Positions 44,466 to 53,413 of a DNA stretch of 64,000 nt are shown one piece after another. Within the stretch, counting starts at the first letter, position 1. Each line of letters begins with the position of its first letter. The stretch is from Closterium sp. Naga37s-1 (Eukaryota; Streptophyta; Zygnematophyceae; Desmidiales; Closteriaceae), in assembly GCA_947471745.1 (NCBI GenBank), contig CANJKZ010000922.1:2906001-2970000 (forward strand). Direction: 5' to 3'. The translations under genes and the position numbers were made by a program. The notes below the pieces were generated by a model. That model searched no databases, was not told the origin of the DNA, and was given only the letters and a program-made list of their open reading frames with translations.

Positions 44466-45227
44466 TAGGAGCACACGCAGTCCCGACCTCCTCAGTGCCA
44501 ACGAGGTCGACAGCAGCAGCAGAAGCAACAAAGGGGAGATGGGAGACACAGGAACACCCCTCAAAGAAAGGGGCGCGAGGGTCGCCGCGAGAAGCACCTA
44601 CAACAACGATACTCTTCTCAGCTGCAGTGAGGCGTTCCTCTAGCAGGTCGACGGTGAGCTCGGTGGGGCAAAGGGAGAGAAAGTGGTCCCTGGCTGAAGC
44701 AAGGGAGTCAGGGAGCTGGGTGACTAGGTAGTAAAGGGTGATGTACATGGGGGGGGGGGGGGGGGGTTCTTGGCACAGAACTCAGTGGGAAGCGCAGTGC
44801 GGTAGCGGGCGTCACTAGTGCGGAGGTGAGTAATGAGGTCAGCGACTGTGGCAAAGGCGGCAAGGTCAGGGAAAAGGTACGGCAGCATGAGGCGGCTGAG
44901 GGCAGCAGTGGCAGGGGAGGAGTAGCGCGCTACGACAGCGTCATACAAAGACTGAGCAGTCTTGTACTGGCCAAAGTGCGCGCGCTCAGCAGACGGCAGG
45001 TGACTACGAACAGCAAGGCGAGCAACAGCATCACGAGTGGTCTATTGCGAGCGAACCGTACTGTCAGCAGTGGCAGCAGGTGCAGGAGAGACACCGGACG
45101 TGTGATCGAAAAGGGATACTACGTCCTTAGAGTCACACTGAAGAAAGAGCTGCAGGTTGTCAACCCACACGTCAAAGTCAACCGCACGCTCCTCAGCATC
45201 AAAGGTAAGAACATTAGGGCTAGCCAT
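44466..45227 (-). pseudogene. Extra Gag head upstream of the captured fragment
   Basis: ATG at 45227 starts MASPNVLTFDAEERAVDFDV. A TAG (TTGCGA... in TVRSQ*) ends the frame near 45042. Later frames give YDAVVARYSSPATAALSRL and, after an 18-G run (44749-44766), LDEER-type Gag helices (TVDLLEERLTAAEKS). It stops abruptly at the junction ~44466 in the region before polyglycine. It is the 5' half of a Gag gene that duplicates the one at 43951. Confidence 0.8.
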
Positions 45228-45921
45228 AGCGGCAGTAGCAGCAGTAGCAGTAGGAGCAGCAGTGGCAGCAGGAGCAGCGCGGGCAGGGCAGTGCGGCTCA
45301 GTAGGGCGGCGCGGCTCGGCAGGGCGGCGCGGCTCGGTAGGGCGGCGCGGCTCGGCTGGGCGGCGCGGCTCGGCTTCTGGCGGCGCGGCGCGGCAGGGCG
45401 GCGCGGCTCGGCTCCTGGCGGCGCGGCGCAGCAGGGCGGCGCGGCTCGGCTGGGCGGCGCGGGTGCTTACCAGGGGCGGGTGCAGGGCTGGGCCGCAGCT
45501 GGCGGTTAGGTCAGGGCCGCGACTGGGGCGGCAGCAGGGCAGGGCCGCTACTTGGCGGCGGTAGAGTAGGGCCGCGACTGGGGCGGCTGAAGGGCAGGGC
45601 CGCGACGCATCGGCGGTAGCGCAGGGCCGTGACAGGGCGGCGGCAGGGCAGGGCCGCGGCTGGACGGCAGGGTAGGGCAGGGCCGCGACGAGCAGCGGCA
45701 GGGCAGAGGCCGCGGCGGGCGGCAAGGTCGGGGCCGCAACGAGAGGCGGCAGGGTAGGGCCGCGACAGGCGGCTAGGGTAGGCCGCGACGGGCGGCAAGG
45801 CAGGGCCGCGGGTGGCAGCAGGGCAGGGCCGCGACTAGGCGGTTAGGTCGGGGCCGCGACTAGGCGGCGAGGGGGCAAGGCCGCGACGGGCAGAGAAAGC
45901 AAGGGGCCGCGACGGGCCGTT
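45228..45921 (-). repeat. A1 leader array, truncated
   Basis: GC-rich repeats (GGGCGGCAGGGCAGGGCCGCGAC-like, ~20-25 bp, shortened here) run from the Gag start to about 45921, where plus-strand SL-Copia pol begins. There is no primer site or 5' LTR. Confidence 0.75.
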
Positions 45922-45971
45922 AGGTAGCACCCCCTTGCTCGTGTCGCCTCCTGTCGCACCAGACTCTTCTG

Positions 45972-47621
45972 TTGCACCACCGCCTGGGTCACCCCTCCCT
46001 ACCACGCCTTCGTGGCATGCACTCCCGTCTCCTTGTCTCTGGTCTTCCCAGGTCTCTGCCTCCCCTCCCGCCCTCGCCCGCCCCGCCCTGCCTTCCTTGC
46101 ATCAAGGAGCGGCAGCGCGACGCTCCTCACTCCTCCTCGTTTCCCCTGACTTCTGCTTCCCTGCAGACTCTCCACATGGACGTGTGGGGCCCAGCCCGCG
46201 TCAGTGGACAGGGCCGCGAGCGCTACTTTCTGCTGGTTGTTCACGACTACACGCGCTACACCACGGTCTTCCCCTTGCGCAGCAAGGGTCAGGTCGTTGA
46301 TGTCTTGATCCCTTGGATCCGCGCAGTCCGTCTCCAGCTCCACGAGCGGTTCTGTGCAGACCTTCCTGTCCTGCGTCTGCACTCTGACAGAGGTGGTGAG
46401 TTCTCCTCCAACCTCTTGCAGGACTTTTGTCGTGGGGAGGGTATTCTCCAGTCGTTCACGCTTCCGGACTCCCCTCAGCAAAATGGGATTGCTGAGCGCC
46501 ACATTGGCTTAGTCATGGAAGTCGCTCGTACCTCCATGATCCATGAGGCTGCTCCCCATTTTCTGTGGCCGTTTGCGGTCCGGTACGCTGCGCATCAGCT
46601 CAACCTCTGGCCCCGTGTCTCCTTGCCGGAGACCTCGCCCAGTCTGCGTTGGACGGGGAAGGTTGGCGATGTGTCGGTGTTCCGGGTCTGGGGTTCTTGT
46701 GCCTTTGTTCGCGATACGTCCGTGGACAAGCTCTCCGCCCACGCCATTCCCTGCGTCTTCCTTGGCTTTGTCCCTGACGCGCCTGGCTGGCAGTTTTACC
46801 ACCCTACCTCGTGCCGTGTTCTCCCCTCTCAGGACGTCACGTTTGACGAGTCAGTTTCCTTTTACCGTCTCTTCCCCTACCGCTCTGCCCCTCTCCCTCC
46901 CCCGCCGCTCTTCCTTGCTCCAGGTCCCCCTCCGGTACACCCCCTTCTTCCTCAGGGTCCGGCTCCCTCAGGTGTCTCTCAGGTAGACCCACCCCCTGGT
47001 GCTGTGCCTGGTGACTCAGTTGCTGCTAGAGGTACTGCGTCTGGGGGTGCTGAGCCTGGGGGTCCTGAGACTGGGGGTGCTGAGCCTGGGGGTGCTGAGC
47101 CTGGGGGTGCTAAGACTGGGGGTGCTGAGACAGGGGGTGCTGAGCCTAAGGGTGTTGAGCCTGGGGGTGCTAAGTCGGAGGGTGCGGAGTCTGGAGGTGC
47201 TGAGCCTCAGAGTGCTGCCTCGTCTGGAGGTTCTGCTGGTGATTCGCCGAGACTGTCTCAGCAGCAGCTGCGTGAGTGGCTTGTTCGGCGCGCACGCCTA
47301 CGGAGTGGAGCTACCGGAGCTGGAGGTGATGGAGCCGCTGGAGCTGGAGGTGCTGGAGTTACTGCTGGAGCTGGTGTTTCTGGAGGTACTGCGGCTACTG
47401 GTCCTGGAAGTGCTCGTACTCGGGGTACTCGAGTTGCCGGGACTGGTGGTGTTGGGGGCGCTGGAGCTGGAGACCCTACAAAGCCTGGAGCTGCTGGAGC
47501 TGGAGGCTCTAGCGCAGGTGGCGCTGGAGCTGGAGGAGCCGGAGTAGAAGACACTGGTGCGGGAGGCGCTGGAGGTGGAGGTGCTAGTGCTGTTGACCCT
47601 GGCGGCACTGTGCGGCCGTGA
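45972..47621 (+). pseudogene. A3 integrase and linker
   Basis: A 549-codon frame includes HHRLGHPSLPRL, CLPCIKE, MDVWGPARV, VVHDYTRYTTVF (VDD changed to VHD, not the catalytic D), LHSDRGGEFSS and GIAERHIGL, so the D-D-E triad is kept. The linker follows with the in-frame repeat G-G-A-E-P-G-G-A-E-T, translated from a tandem ~21-bp unit (47040-47200), and the alanine/glycine stretch. It ends just before the RT lead-in. Confidence 0.87.
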
Positions 47622-49864
47622 CCGTACTTTGTTCCCCTGCTTAAGCAGGTTCTTGTTGTCTCTTCTACTGGCCTTACTCCTCCCTTACTGTGTCCACCAC
47701 CTGACCAGTCGCAGCCGTCGTTACAGCCGGCCTCCCCACTGCCTGCTCCCTCTCCTTACACCGAGCAGATCGGCGAACTTACAGAGCGTCGTGCGCCTGT
47801 GTCTCGTCCTGCCTCCCCTGTTCGCATTGGTTGTCGCGTTCCTCGTCCGCGTCCTCCTCCTGTCCCGAGCACACACGCTATGACACTTCGTCCTTCCTCT
47901 ATTCCAAAGCGTGTTCCTCTGCCTGCTCCTCTTGAGTCCTCTCTTCCTGCCTTCCCTGACCCTGAGTCTGACCGCGTTTGTGCTGCCAGTCCCACTGTCT
48001 CTCGTCTCCTTGCCACTGCTGTCACTGACCCTTCCTTTGAGTCCACTGCTGCGTCTGCCCTCGTTGCTGAGCTGCTTGACTTTGCTGCTGCGTGTCGTCT
48101 AAACTACGCCACTGCTCTTGTTGTTGAGTCTGCGTCTGTCAGTCCTCCGTCCGTCGGGGGTGAGTGTGCTCTTCGCACGGACGTCCTTGAGGACAGGCAG
48201 GAGGACTTTGAGTGTCTTGCAGCTGCTGTACCTCGTTTTGCTTCCATGCTGCTTGCCCCTGAGGGAGACCCGGATGCTCCAGACATCCCGACCCCGCGCT
48301 TTTACGCAGAGGCAATCACAGGTCCCTACTCCTCTCAGTAGCTGGCAGCCATGGATGCCAAGATGGCATCCTGGAAGTCCACAGGCACCTACGTCGACGA
48401 GGTTCCCCCACTTGGGGCGAACATAGTCGATGGCATGTGGATTTTCAGGGTGAAGCGGCCGCCGGGTTCTCCGCCTGCCTTCAAGGTGCGTTATGTTGCC
48501 CAAGGCTTCAGTCAGCTACAGGGGGTTGACTACTTCCAGACCTTCTCCCCCACCCCGAAGATGACTACTCTTCGGGTGTTGCTGCACGTTGCTGCTCAGC
48601 GTGACTACGAGTTGCACTCTCTGGACTTCAGCACAGCTTTCCTGCAGGGTTGCCTGCACGAGGAGATCTGGCTGCGCCGCCCACCTGGCTTCACTGGGTC
48701 GTTTCCTGCAGGCACCCAGTGGAGCCTCCGGCGGCCAGTCTACGGTCTCTGCCAGGCGCCTCGTGAGTGGCACGACACACTGAGGACTACACTTGCGGCT
48801 CTTGGGTTTGCTCCTTCTACCGCTGACCCGTCGCTGTTTCTACGCACCGACACCTCGCTGCCGCCGTTCTACGTTCTCGTCTACGTCGACGACGTCGTCT
48901 TTGCCACTGCTGACACTGAGGCACTGACCCTTGTGAAGTCGGAGCTGCAGAAGAGACACAGCTGCACTGACTTGGGTGAACTGCGCAGCTATCTTGGCTT
49001 GCAGATCACCCGGGACAGAGCTCGGCGCACCATTACCCTGACTCAGTCACACATGGTGCACCTGGTCCTTCAGCGCTTCGGCTTCCAGTTCTCCTCGCCA
49101 CAGCCCACTCCTCTGTCTACCAGCCACTCGCTCTCAGCCCACCTTCGGACAAGTCCGTAGAGCCGAGTGGTCCGTACCCAGAGCTTGTGGGTTGCCTCAT
49201 GTACCTGATGACGTGCACACGACCTGACCTCGCGTACCCTCTCAGCCTTCTGGCTCGCTACGTGGCTCCCGGTAGGCACCGAAAGGTGCACTGGGATGCT
49301 GCGAAGAGGGTACTGCGTTACCTGTGCAGTACGTCGGGCATGGGGCTCGTGCTTGGAGGACGGGGTCCAGTTGTCCTCACTGGTCACGCAGACGCTTCTT
49401 GGGTTGACGACTCAGCTACGCAGCGGTCGTCACATGGTTACACCTTCAGCCTTGGTTCCGGCTCGGTTTCCTGGCGGTCTACCCGCTCATCTTCGGTTCT
49501 CAGCTCCAGTTGTGAGGCTGAGATCTGCGCAGGGGCCATGGCTGCACAGGAGCTACGCTGGCTCACCTACCTGCTGACTTACTTAGGAGAGCAGCCTCGT
49601 TCGCCTCCAGTTCTGTACGTAGACAACAAGGCCATGATTGCCTTGTATCAGGAGCACAGACTGGAGCACAGTACGAAGCACATCGCTCTGCGATACTTCC
49701 TTGCTCGAGAGTTGCAGCAGTGTGGCCAGCTTCGTCTTGCGTACGTGGCCACTAGGGCCAACCCTGCTGATATATTCACCAAGGCACTTCCGCCTGGTGA
49801 TCATCAGCGCTTCTCTACTGTGTTAGGCCTTGTGCCTACTCTGCCTCACTTGCTTACTGCGTGA
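47622..49864 (+). pseudogene. A3 pre-RT segment, RT and RNase H, broken
   Basis: The proline/serine-rich lead-in (47799-48341) ends at a TAG where siblings have SSQW. RT follows at 48351-49160 (MWIFRVKRPPGSPPAFKV, STAFLQGCLHEEIWLRR, LVYVDDVVFATAD). A one-base loss near 49135 breaks the frame. RNase H is complete at 49187-49864 (GHADASWVDD, SSSCEAEICAGA, PPVLYVDNKAMI, DIFTKALPP). It retains YVDD. Confidence 0.88.
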
Positions 49865-50091
49865 CTTTGCTTGTACTGTGATCTATATATATACCTGCAT
49901 GCTTGCACTTTCTAGGGTATGATCACTGTATTGTTTGTTCTCTTTTATTTAACTCTGCATGTGAACTGGCCTTGTGGCCCTTTGCTTGTGCTCAAACTGT
50001 GTGGTGACTTTGTGATCCACCCTGAGCTTGCTTTGCTTTTCTTGACTGGTCTTGTGACCACTTGTTCTCCCCCAATTTGCCTATAGGGGTG
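49865..50091 (+). other. A3 3' UTR and polypurine tract
   Basis: The stretch has the shared SL-Copia 3' UTR with TATATATA and GTATGATCACTGTA blocks, ending CTATAGGGGTG before the LTR. Confidence 0.82.
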
Positions 50092-50222
50092 TGTCAAACT
50101 TATATATAGCTTATATTGTGTAGGCTATAGTGGGGTAGCCCATAAGGGTTACAACCCAATTAGGGTTAGTACTTGTACCCAACTTCTGTTCAATGCATTC
50201 ATTCTCGTTCATGATTTTGACA
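50092..50222 (+). repeat. A3 3' LTR
   Basis: The 131-bp LTR starts TGTCAAACTT and ends ATGATTTTGACA. The next five bases, CGTTA, would be its TSD; the partner was removed with the 5' end. Confidence 0.92.
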
Positions 50223-51465
50223 CGTTAATTATGTGCGTCGTTTCATCCCTGACATGGCATGCTTAACTGCCCCACTGACGGACTTACTGCGGAAAGGGGT
50301 CGCTTTTACGTGGGGGGAGAAAGAGCATGCTGCCTTCTCTACCCTGAAAAATGTTCTTTTTTCACCGCCCGTATTGCGCATCGCCGACCCACACTGCCCA
50401 TTTGAAGTGGTTACCCATGCAAGCAACATCGCCATTGGAGCCGTACTGATACAGGACTTCGGGAACGGTTTACAGCCCATCATATACGAGTCACGAAAAC
50501 TGCATCCGCCCGAGAAAAAATTACCCGATACACGATCGCGAAATGCTTGCGATCGTACATGCGTTCAAAGTGTGGCGCTGTTACTTGACTGGCGCAGACG
50601 TGATAGTACGGACATACCATAAATCACTACAATACCTCCGCGCACAGCCCCACCTCAACCCACGACAAATTCGTTGGCTCGACTTCCTCGAGTCAAATTT
50701 TCACTACACGGTCACCTACAAGAAAGGGGCATCGAACATCGCTGACGCATTAACCCGACCCACAGCCCACCTCCACGCCATACTACTCGCCCAAACCAGC
50801 CCACTAATGACACGACTATTTACCCACGGCTGCGAGACTGACCCTTTCTTCACAGGTGGGAATTCGCAGCAGTTCGCAGCAGCAAAAGGAGTTTATTACG
50901 TAAAAGCCGGCACCGTCCGAATCTAGGTACTAGGCTACACGTTACTACGGGAATTACTGCTACAGGAGGCACACGACGGAATTACCTCAGGGCGTTTCGG
51001 AGTAGAAAAAACACGACAGCAGCTGAAGCGGTACTATTACTGGCCCGAAATGCTGACCGACATGCAGCGACACGTGGCATCGTGTCCCACCTGCCTACTC
51101 ATGAAATCATCGCGGAAACGGCCGGCGGGACAGTTGCAGCCGATACCACCCCGAGAGCGTGCTTGGCAGCAGGTGACGATGGACTTCGTCACGGGGTTAC
51201 CGGCCGGAGCAAGTGGGAACGACGCGATCCTGGTCGTCGTCGATCGGCTGACGAAAATGGCACATTTCGCAGCCTGCAAAAAATCAATCACAGCTAAAGA
51301 ATCAGCCCGCCTCTTCATCTCAACCATCGTTCGACTACACGGGATACCAACAGCGATCATCAATGACCGTGACACGAAATTCACCAGCAACTTCTGGCGG
51401 AACCTGTGGCAGCAGTTCGGCACGAGACTGCAATTTAGTTTTTCATACCACGTGTCAAACCGACG
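50223..51465 (+). pseudogene. Chromovirus RT end, RNase H and integrase core, broken
   Basis: The frame opens with NYVRRFIPDMACLTAPLTDL, the Ty3 RT thumb region, then RNase H with FEVVTHASNIAIGAVL (the catalytic D replaced by H in THAS) and IIYESRKLHPPEKK. A frameshift near 50540 moves to MLAIVHAFKVWRCYLTG and KKGASNIADALTRP. A TAG at 50923 precedes the integrase: a zinc region (CPTCLLMK), TMDFVTGLPAG, VVVDRLTKMAHF and INDRDTKFTS. The catalytic E lies beyond the TRIM at 51466. Confidence 0.87.
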
Positions 51466-51810
51466 TGTCAGAATCCTAACCACTAGACCATTGGGATAAA
51501 AGGGCTTGTTAAGTAACGGGTCAGTGCGTCCATAACCCCCCAGGCCAACATGCCTGTAACCCTTCCCTAGGATCAATCAGGGATCACCAGTGGACCTCTG
51601 ACACCCCCCCGCACTGGGATGCCCGAAGTGCACACACTGGGATTCGAACCCGAGACCTTTGCTATGATACCATGTCAGAATCCCAACCACTAGACCATTG
51701 GGATAAAAGGGCTTGTTAAGTAACGGGTCAGTGCGCCCATAACCCCCCAGGCCAACATGCCTGTAACCCTTCCCTAGGATCAATCGGGGATCACCAGTGG
51801 ACCTCTGACA
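51466..51810 (-). mobile_element. 345-bp TRIM-like element with tRNA-like Pol III boxes (TSD CGACG)
   Basis: Two 138-bp direct repeats (51466-51603, 51673-51810; three differences) with TGTCAGA...TCTGACA ends flank only 69 bp. CGACG is duplicated at 51461-51465 and 51811-51815. Minus-strand layout: 5' LTR, TGGTATCATAGC primer site (51661-51672) directly next to it, a short interior, and a polypurine tract GGGGGGG (51604-51610) before the 3' LTR. It codes for nothing. Box A and box B of a tRNA-type promoter lie in the LTR end and the interior. It splits the chromovirus integrase. Confidence 0.92.
51640..51697 (-). promoter_or_regulatory. tRNA-like Pol III promoter across the TRIM LTR/interior border
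   Basis: On the minus strand TGGTCTAGTGG (51697-51687) fits box A of tRNA genes and GGTTCGAATCC (51650-51640) fits box B exactly, with 36 bp between them. The primer site lies between the two boxes. The acceptor arms do not pair, so this is a tRNA-derived promoter or fossil rather than a functional tRNA. TTTT near 51498-51501 (minus) could end a transcript of roughly 200 nt. Confidence 0.7.
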
Positions 51811-52585
51811 CGACGGACAGACAGAACGGACAAATCAGACCATGGAACAGTTAATCAGAGCCACGTGCGACGATCCGACCACCTGGGAGCAGCAGCTGCC
51901 ACTCATCGAATTCGCGTACAACAACTCGCCATCCGCCACGACCCAACAGTCACCGTTTTACCTGAACTACGGACAAGACCCTACAGTACCCATGACCCCG
52001 AATTCTGACAACCCAGTACTACGTGCGCAACAGTTCGCCGAAATATTACAAGCAGCACGAACCAGGGCAGCCGAGGCAATAAAAAAGGCCAACGTCATCG
52101 CTAAGCGCAACGCCGACCACCACCGCAGACGTGTCACTTACCAGCCCGACGACCTAATTTTACTCGACACTCAAAACCTCCGCCTGCCCATAACCCCGAA
52201 ACTCCGCCCCCGATATTGCGGGCCATTCCGCATCAGCCACATGATCACACCTGTCACCGCCCACCTCCTCCCTGCTGGCTGGTACGTCAGCCTGCTTCGC
52301 CCTTACGTCCCATCCACCAGCCAACTGGCCCGCAACCGCCCAGCCAGCATGACACGACCGCCGACAGAACTAGTCATCACGCCCGAAAAGATTCTAAGCC
52401 ACCGAGTTCGTGACCCACGGGGAGCTCGAAGGGTTGAATTTCCGACCCGCTGGAAAGACCGCATGCCCACCGAGGACAATTGGGTTCCCCTGGACAGAAT
52501 CGAAAGCCACCACGTCCTCACCGAGTATCTGCGCAGTCGGAATTTCAGGGATGTACACGCGCTTTCGTTAGGAAGGCCTCCTTAA
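51811..52585 (+). pseudogene. Chromovirus integrase end and chromodomain-like tail
   Basis: After the TRIM the integrase resumes with TDGQTERTNQTMEQ, containing the catalytic E, then NNSPSATTQQSPFYLNYG and the SH3-like region ending LLPAGWYVSLLRPYV. The last 70 residues (PEKILSHRVRDPRG ... FPTRWKDRMPTEDNWVP ... HHVLTEYL) have the chromodomain layout, including the W of R-W-K and N-W in place of the usual T-W. Chromodomains in this clade guide insertion to heterochromatin. The frame from 51842 is open to the stop at 52583. Confidence 0.85.
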
Positions 52586-52606
52586 GGGGGGGGGGGGGGG
52601 GGGTAG
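52586..52606 (+). other. Chromovirus polypurine tract
   Basis: Eighteen G followed by TAG lie directly before the 3' LTR, where the plus-strand primer is expected. The run is probably expanded. A shorter G8-TAG follows the truncated 5' LTR at 21796. Confidence 0.75.
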
Positions 52607-52957
52607 TGTAAGGAAAATCCCTTTTCCTTACTTCGCGTCCCTACTCAGCGCGTATACCACTGTTCCCGCCAACAGCCCCTCACAGTAATCCGTTACCACT
52701 CGCGACATTCGCCTCGACACCATTCCCGCCACTGTTCACGATGCGACCCAACCTCACAGTTCGGTTGGTAACCCGCGCTCCGGACCTCCGCCTCGACACT
52801 CCCCAACCTCGGCGCTAGGCCCGTCGCGCACCCCAATTTCCACACGTTACCGTTACCAATGTAGCTTCGCTATATATTCTTCGCTCAATCCTTCGCTCGA
52901 AGTATTCTTGTCTAGATAGTGCAATCCTCGCTCGCTCACTCACTTGCACTCGTAACA
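52607..52957 (+). repeat. Chromovirus 3' LTR
   Basis: The 351-bp LTR starts TGTAAGGAAAATCCC and ends CTCGTAACA, followed by the TSD GGAAG at 52958. CTATATATTC near 52869 is a likely TATA box; it lies in the part missing from the 5' copy. Confidence 0.88.
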
Positions 52958-53413
52958 GGAAGACACCACCAACACGTCTGTGCAGTCTGTGCAAACAATA
53001 AAGAGGAACGATTTCGTATGCACCAATCACATCCGCATGCGGCTTGGAATACCGTCATTTGACGACTATTTGTTTTCGCTTTCGTGCTCGTAAACCATTC
53101 GCGATCGCTCGTTACTGTTATGATGCATGCGAAACCAGTGACCACACTCTGCTCAACATCTCTCACGCCAAGCCGAACCCGAAGTCACACGCCCTAAACT
53201 TCCTAACCTAACAATATATCAAAGCAAATCCGCAGCACCTATTTCTCATACCTATCTCCACATCTGCCCGCGCCAGTCCCCATTCCAGCCGTGCCCGCGT
53301 CAACCGTCTCGTACGTAGACCGCCGTTCGTCTGTTACCTGTCCTCTCAGCAGTGGGGGCTGAACTCGCGTGCCGTCACTTTCTGCGCGCCGATCGCACTC
53401 TCGCTGGTCCGCC
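52958..53413. other. Intergenic DNA upstream of the SDH7-like gene
   Basis: AT-richer DNA runs to ~53230 with no recognised element, then becomes C-rich, probably the promoter and 5' UTR of the gene starting at 53414. No clear TATA box is placed; the chromovirus 3' LTR ends only ~450 bp upstream of the start codon. Confidence 0.5.

Larger units (their letters stand above)
23225..45921 (-). mobile_element. SL-Copia copy A1 (minus), split by hAT, A2 and Copia-B
   Basis: On the minus strand A1 reads: leader and a first Gag head (45921-44466), a captured fragment of another copia (44465-44105), a second Gag start (43951), Gag-protease to 42183, Copia-B (42182-35700), integrase and linker (35699-33948), A2 (33947-26585), RT (26584-24953), hAT (24952-24207), RNase H (24206-23581), 3' UTR and 3' LTR (23351-23225). 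Target duplications at all three nested insertions support this. No 5' LTR is present; a plus-strand copy abuts at ~45922. Confidence 0.87.
45922..50222 (+). mobile_element. SL-Copia copy A3 (plus), 5'-truncated
   Basis: From about 45922 the plus strand carries the pre-integrase domain, integrase, linker, RT, RNase H, 3' UTR and a 3' LTR (50092-50222). Leader, Gag, protease and 5' LTR are missing. It meets A1 head to head. Right of its LTR the chromovirus RT/RNase H resumes at once. The loss of the 5' ends of both A1 and A3 plus the chromovirus RT fits one deletion with its joint at ~45922. Confidence 0.87.
21565..52957 (+). mobile_element. Ty3/gypsy chromovirus, host of the whole central nest (TSD GGAAG)
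   Basis: The 5' part (LTR, gag, protease remnant) lies at 21565-23224 and the 3' part (RT end, RNase H, integrase, chromodomain-like region, LTR) at 50223-52957. GGAAG flanks both outer ends (21560-21564 and 52958-52962). The start of both LTRs (TGTAAGGAAAA) matches closely. Everything from 23225 to 50222 is later SL-Copia and nested insertions. The protease end and most of the RT are missing between the two halves. The element cannot be active. Confidence 0.85.

Noticed and set aside
45922-50222. A3 as the second half of A1 (one element with an internal inversion)
   Set aside because: A3 has its own 3' LTR in the opposite orientation and repeats integrase, RT and RNase H already present in A1, so these are two separate copies.
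51640-51697. A functional tRNA gene
   Set aside because: Box A and box B are present, but the acceptor stem cannot pair and the region spans an LTR border and primer site of a TRIM.
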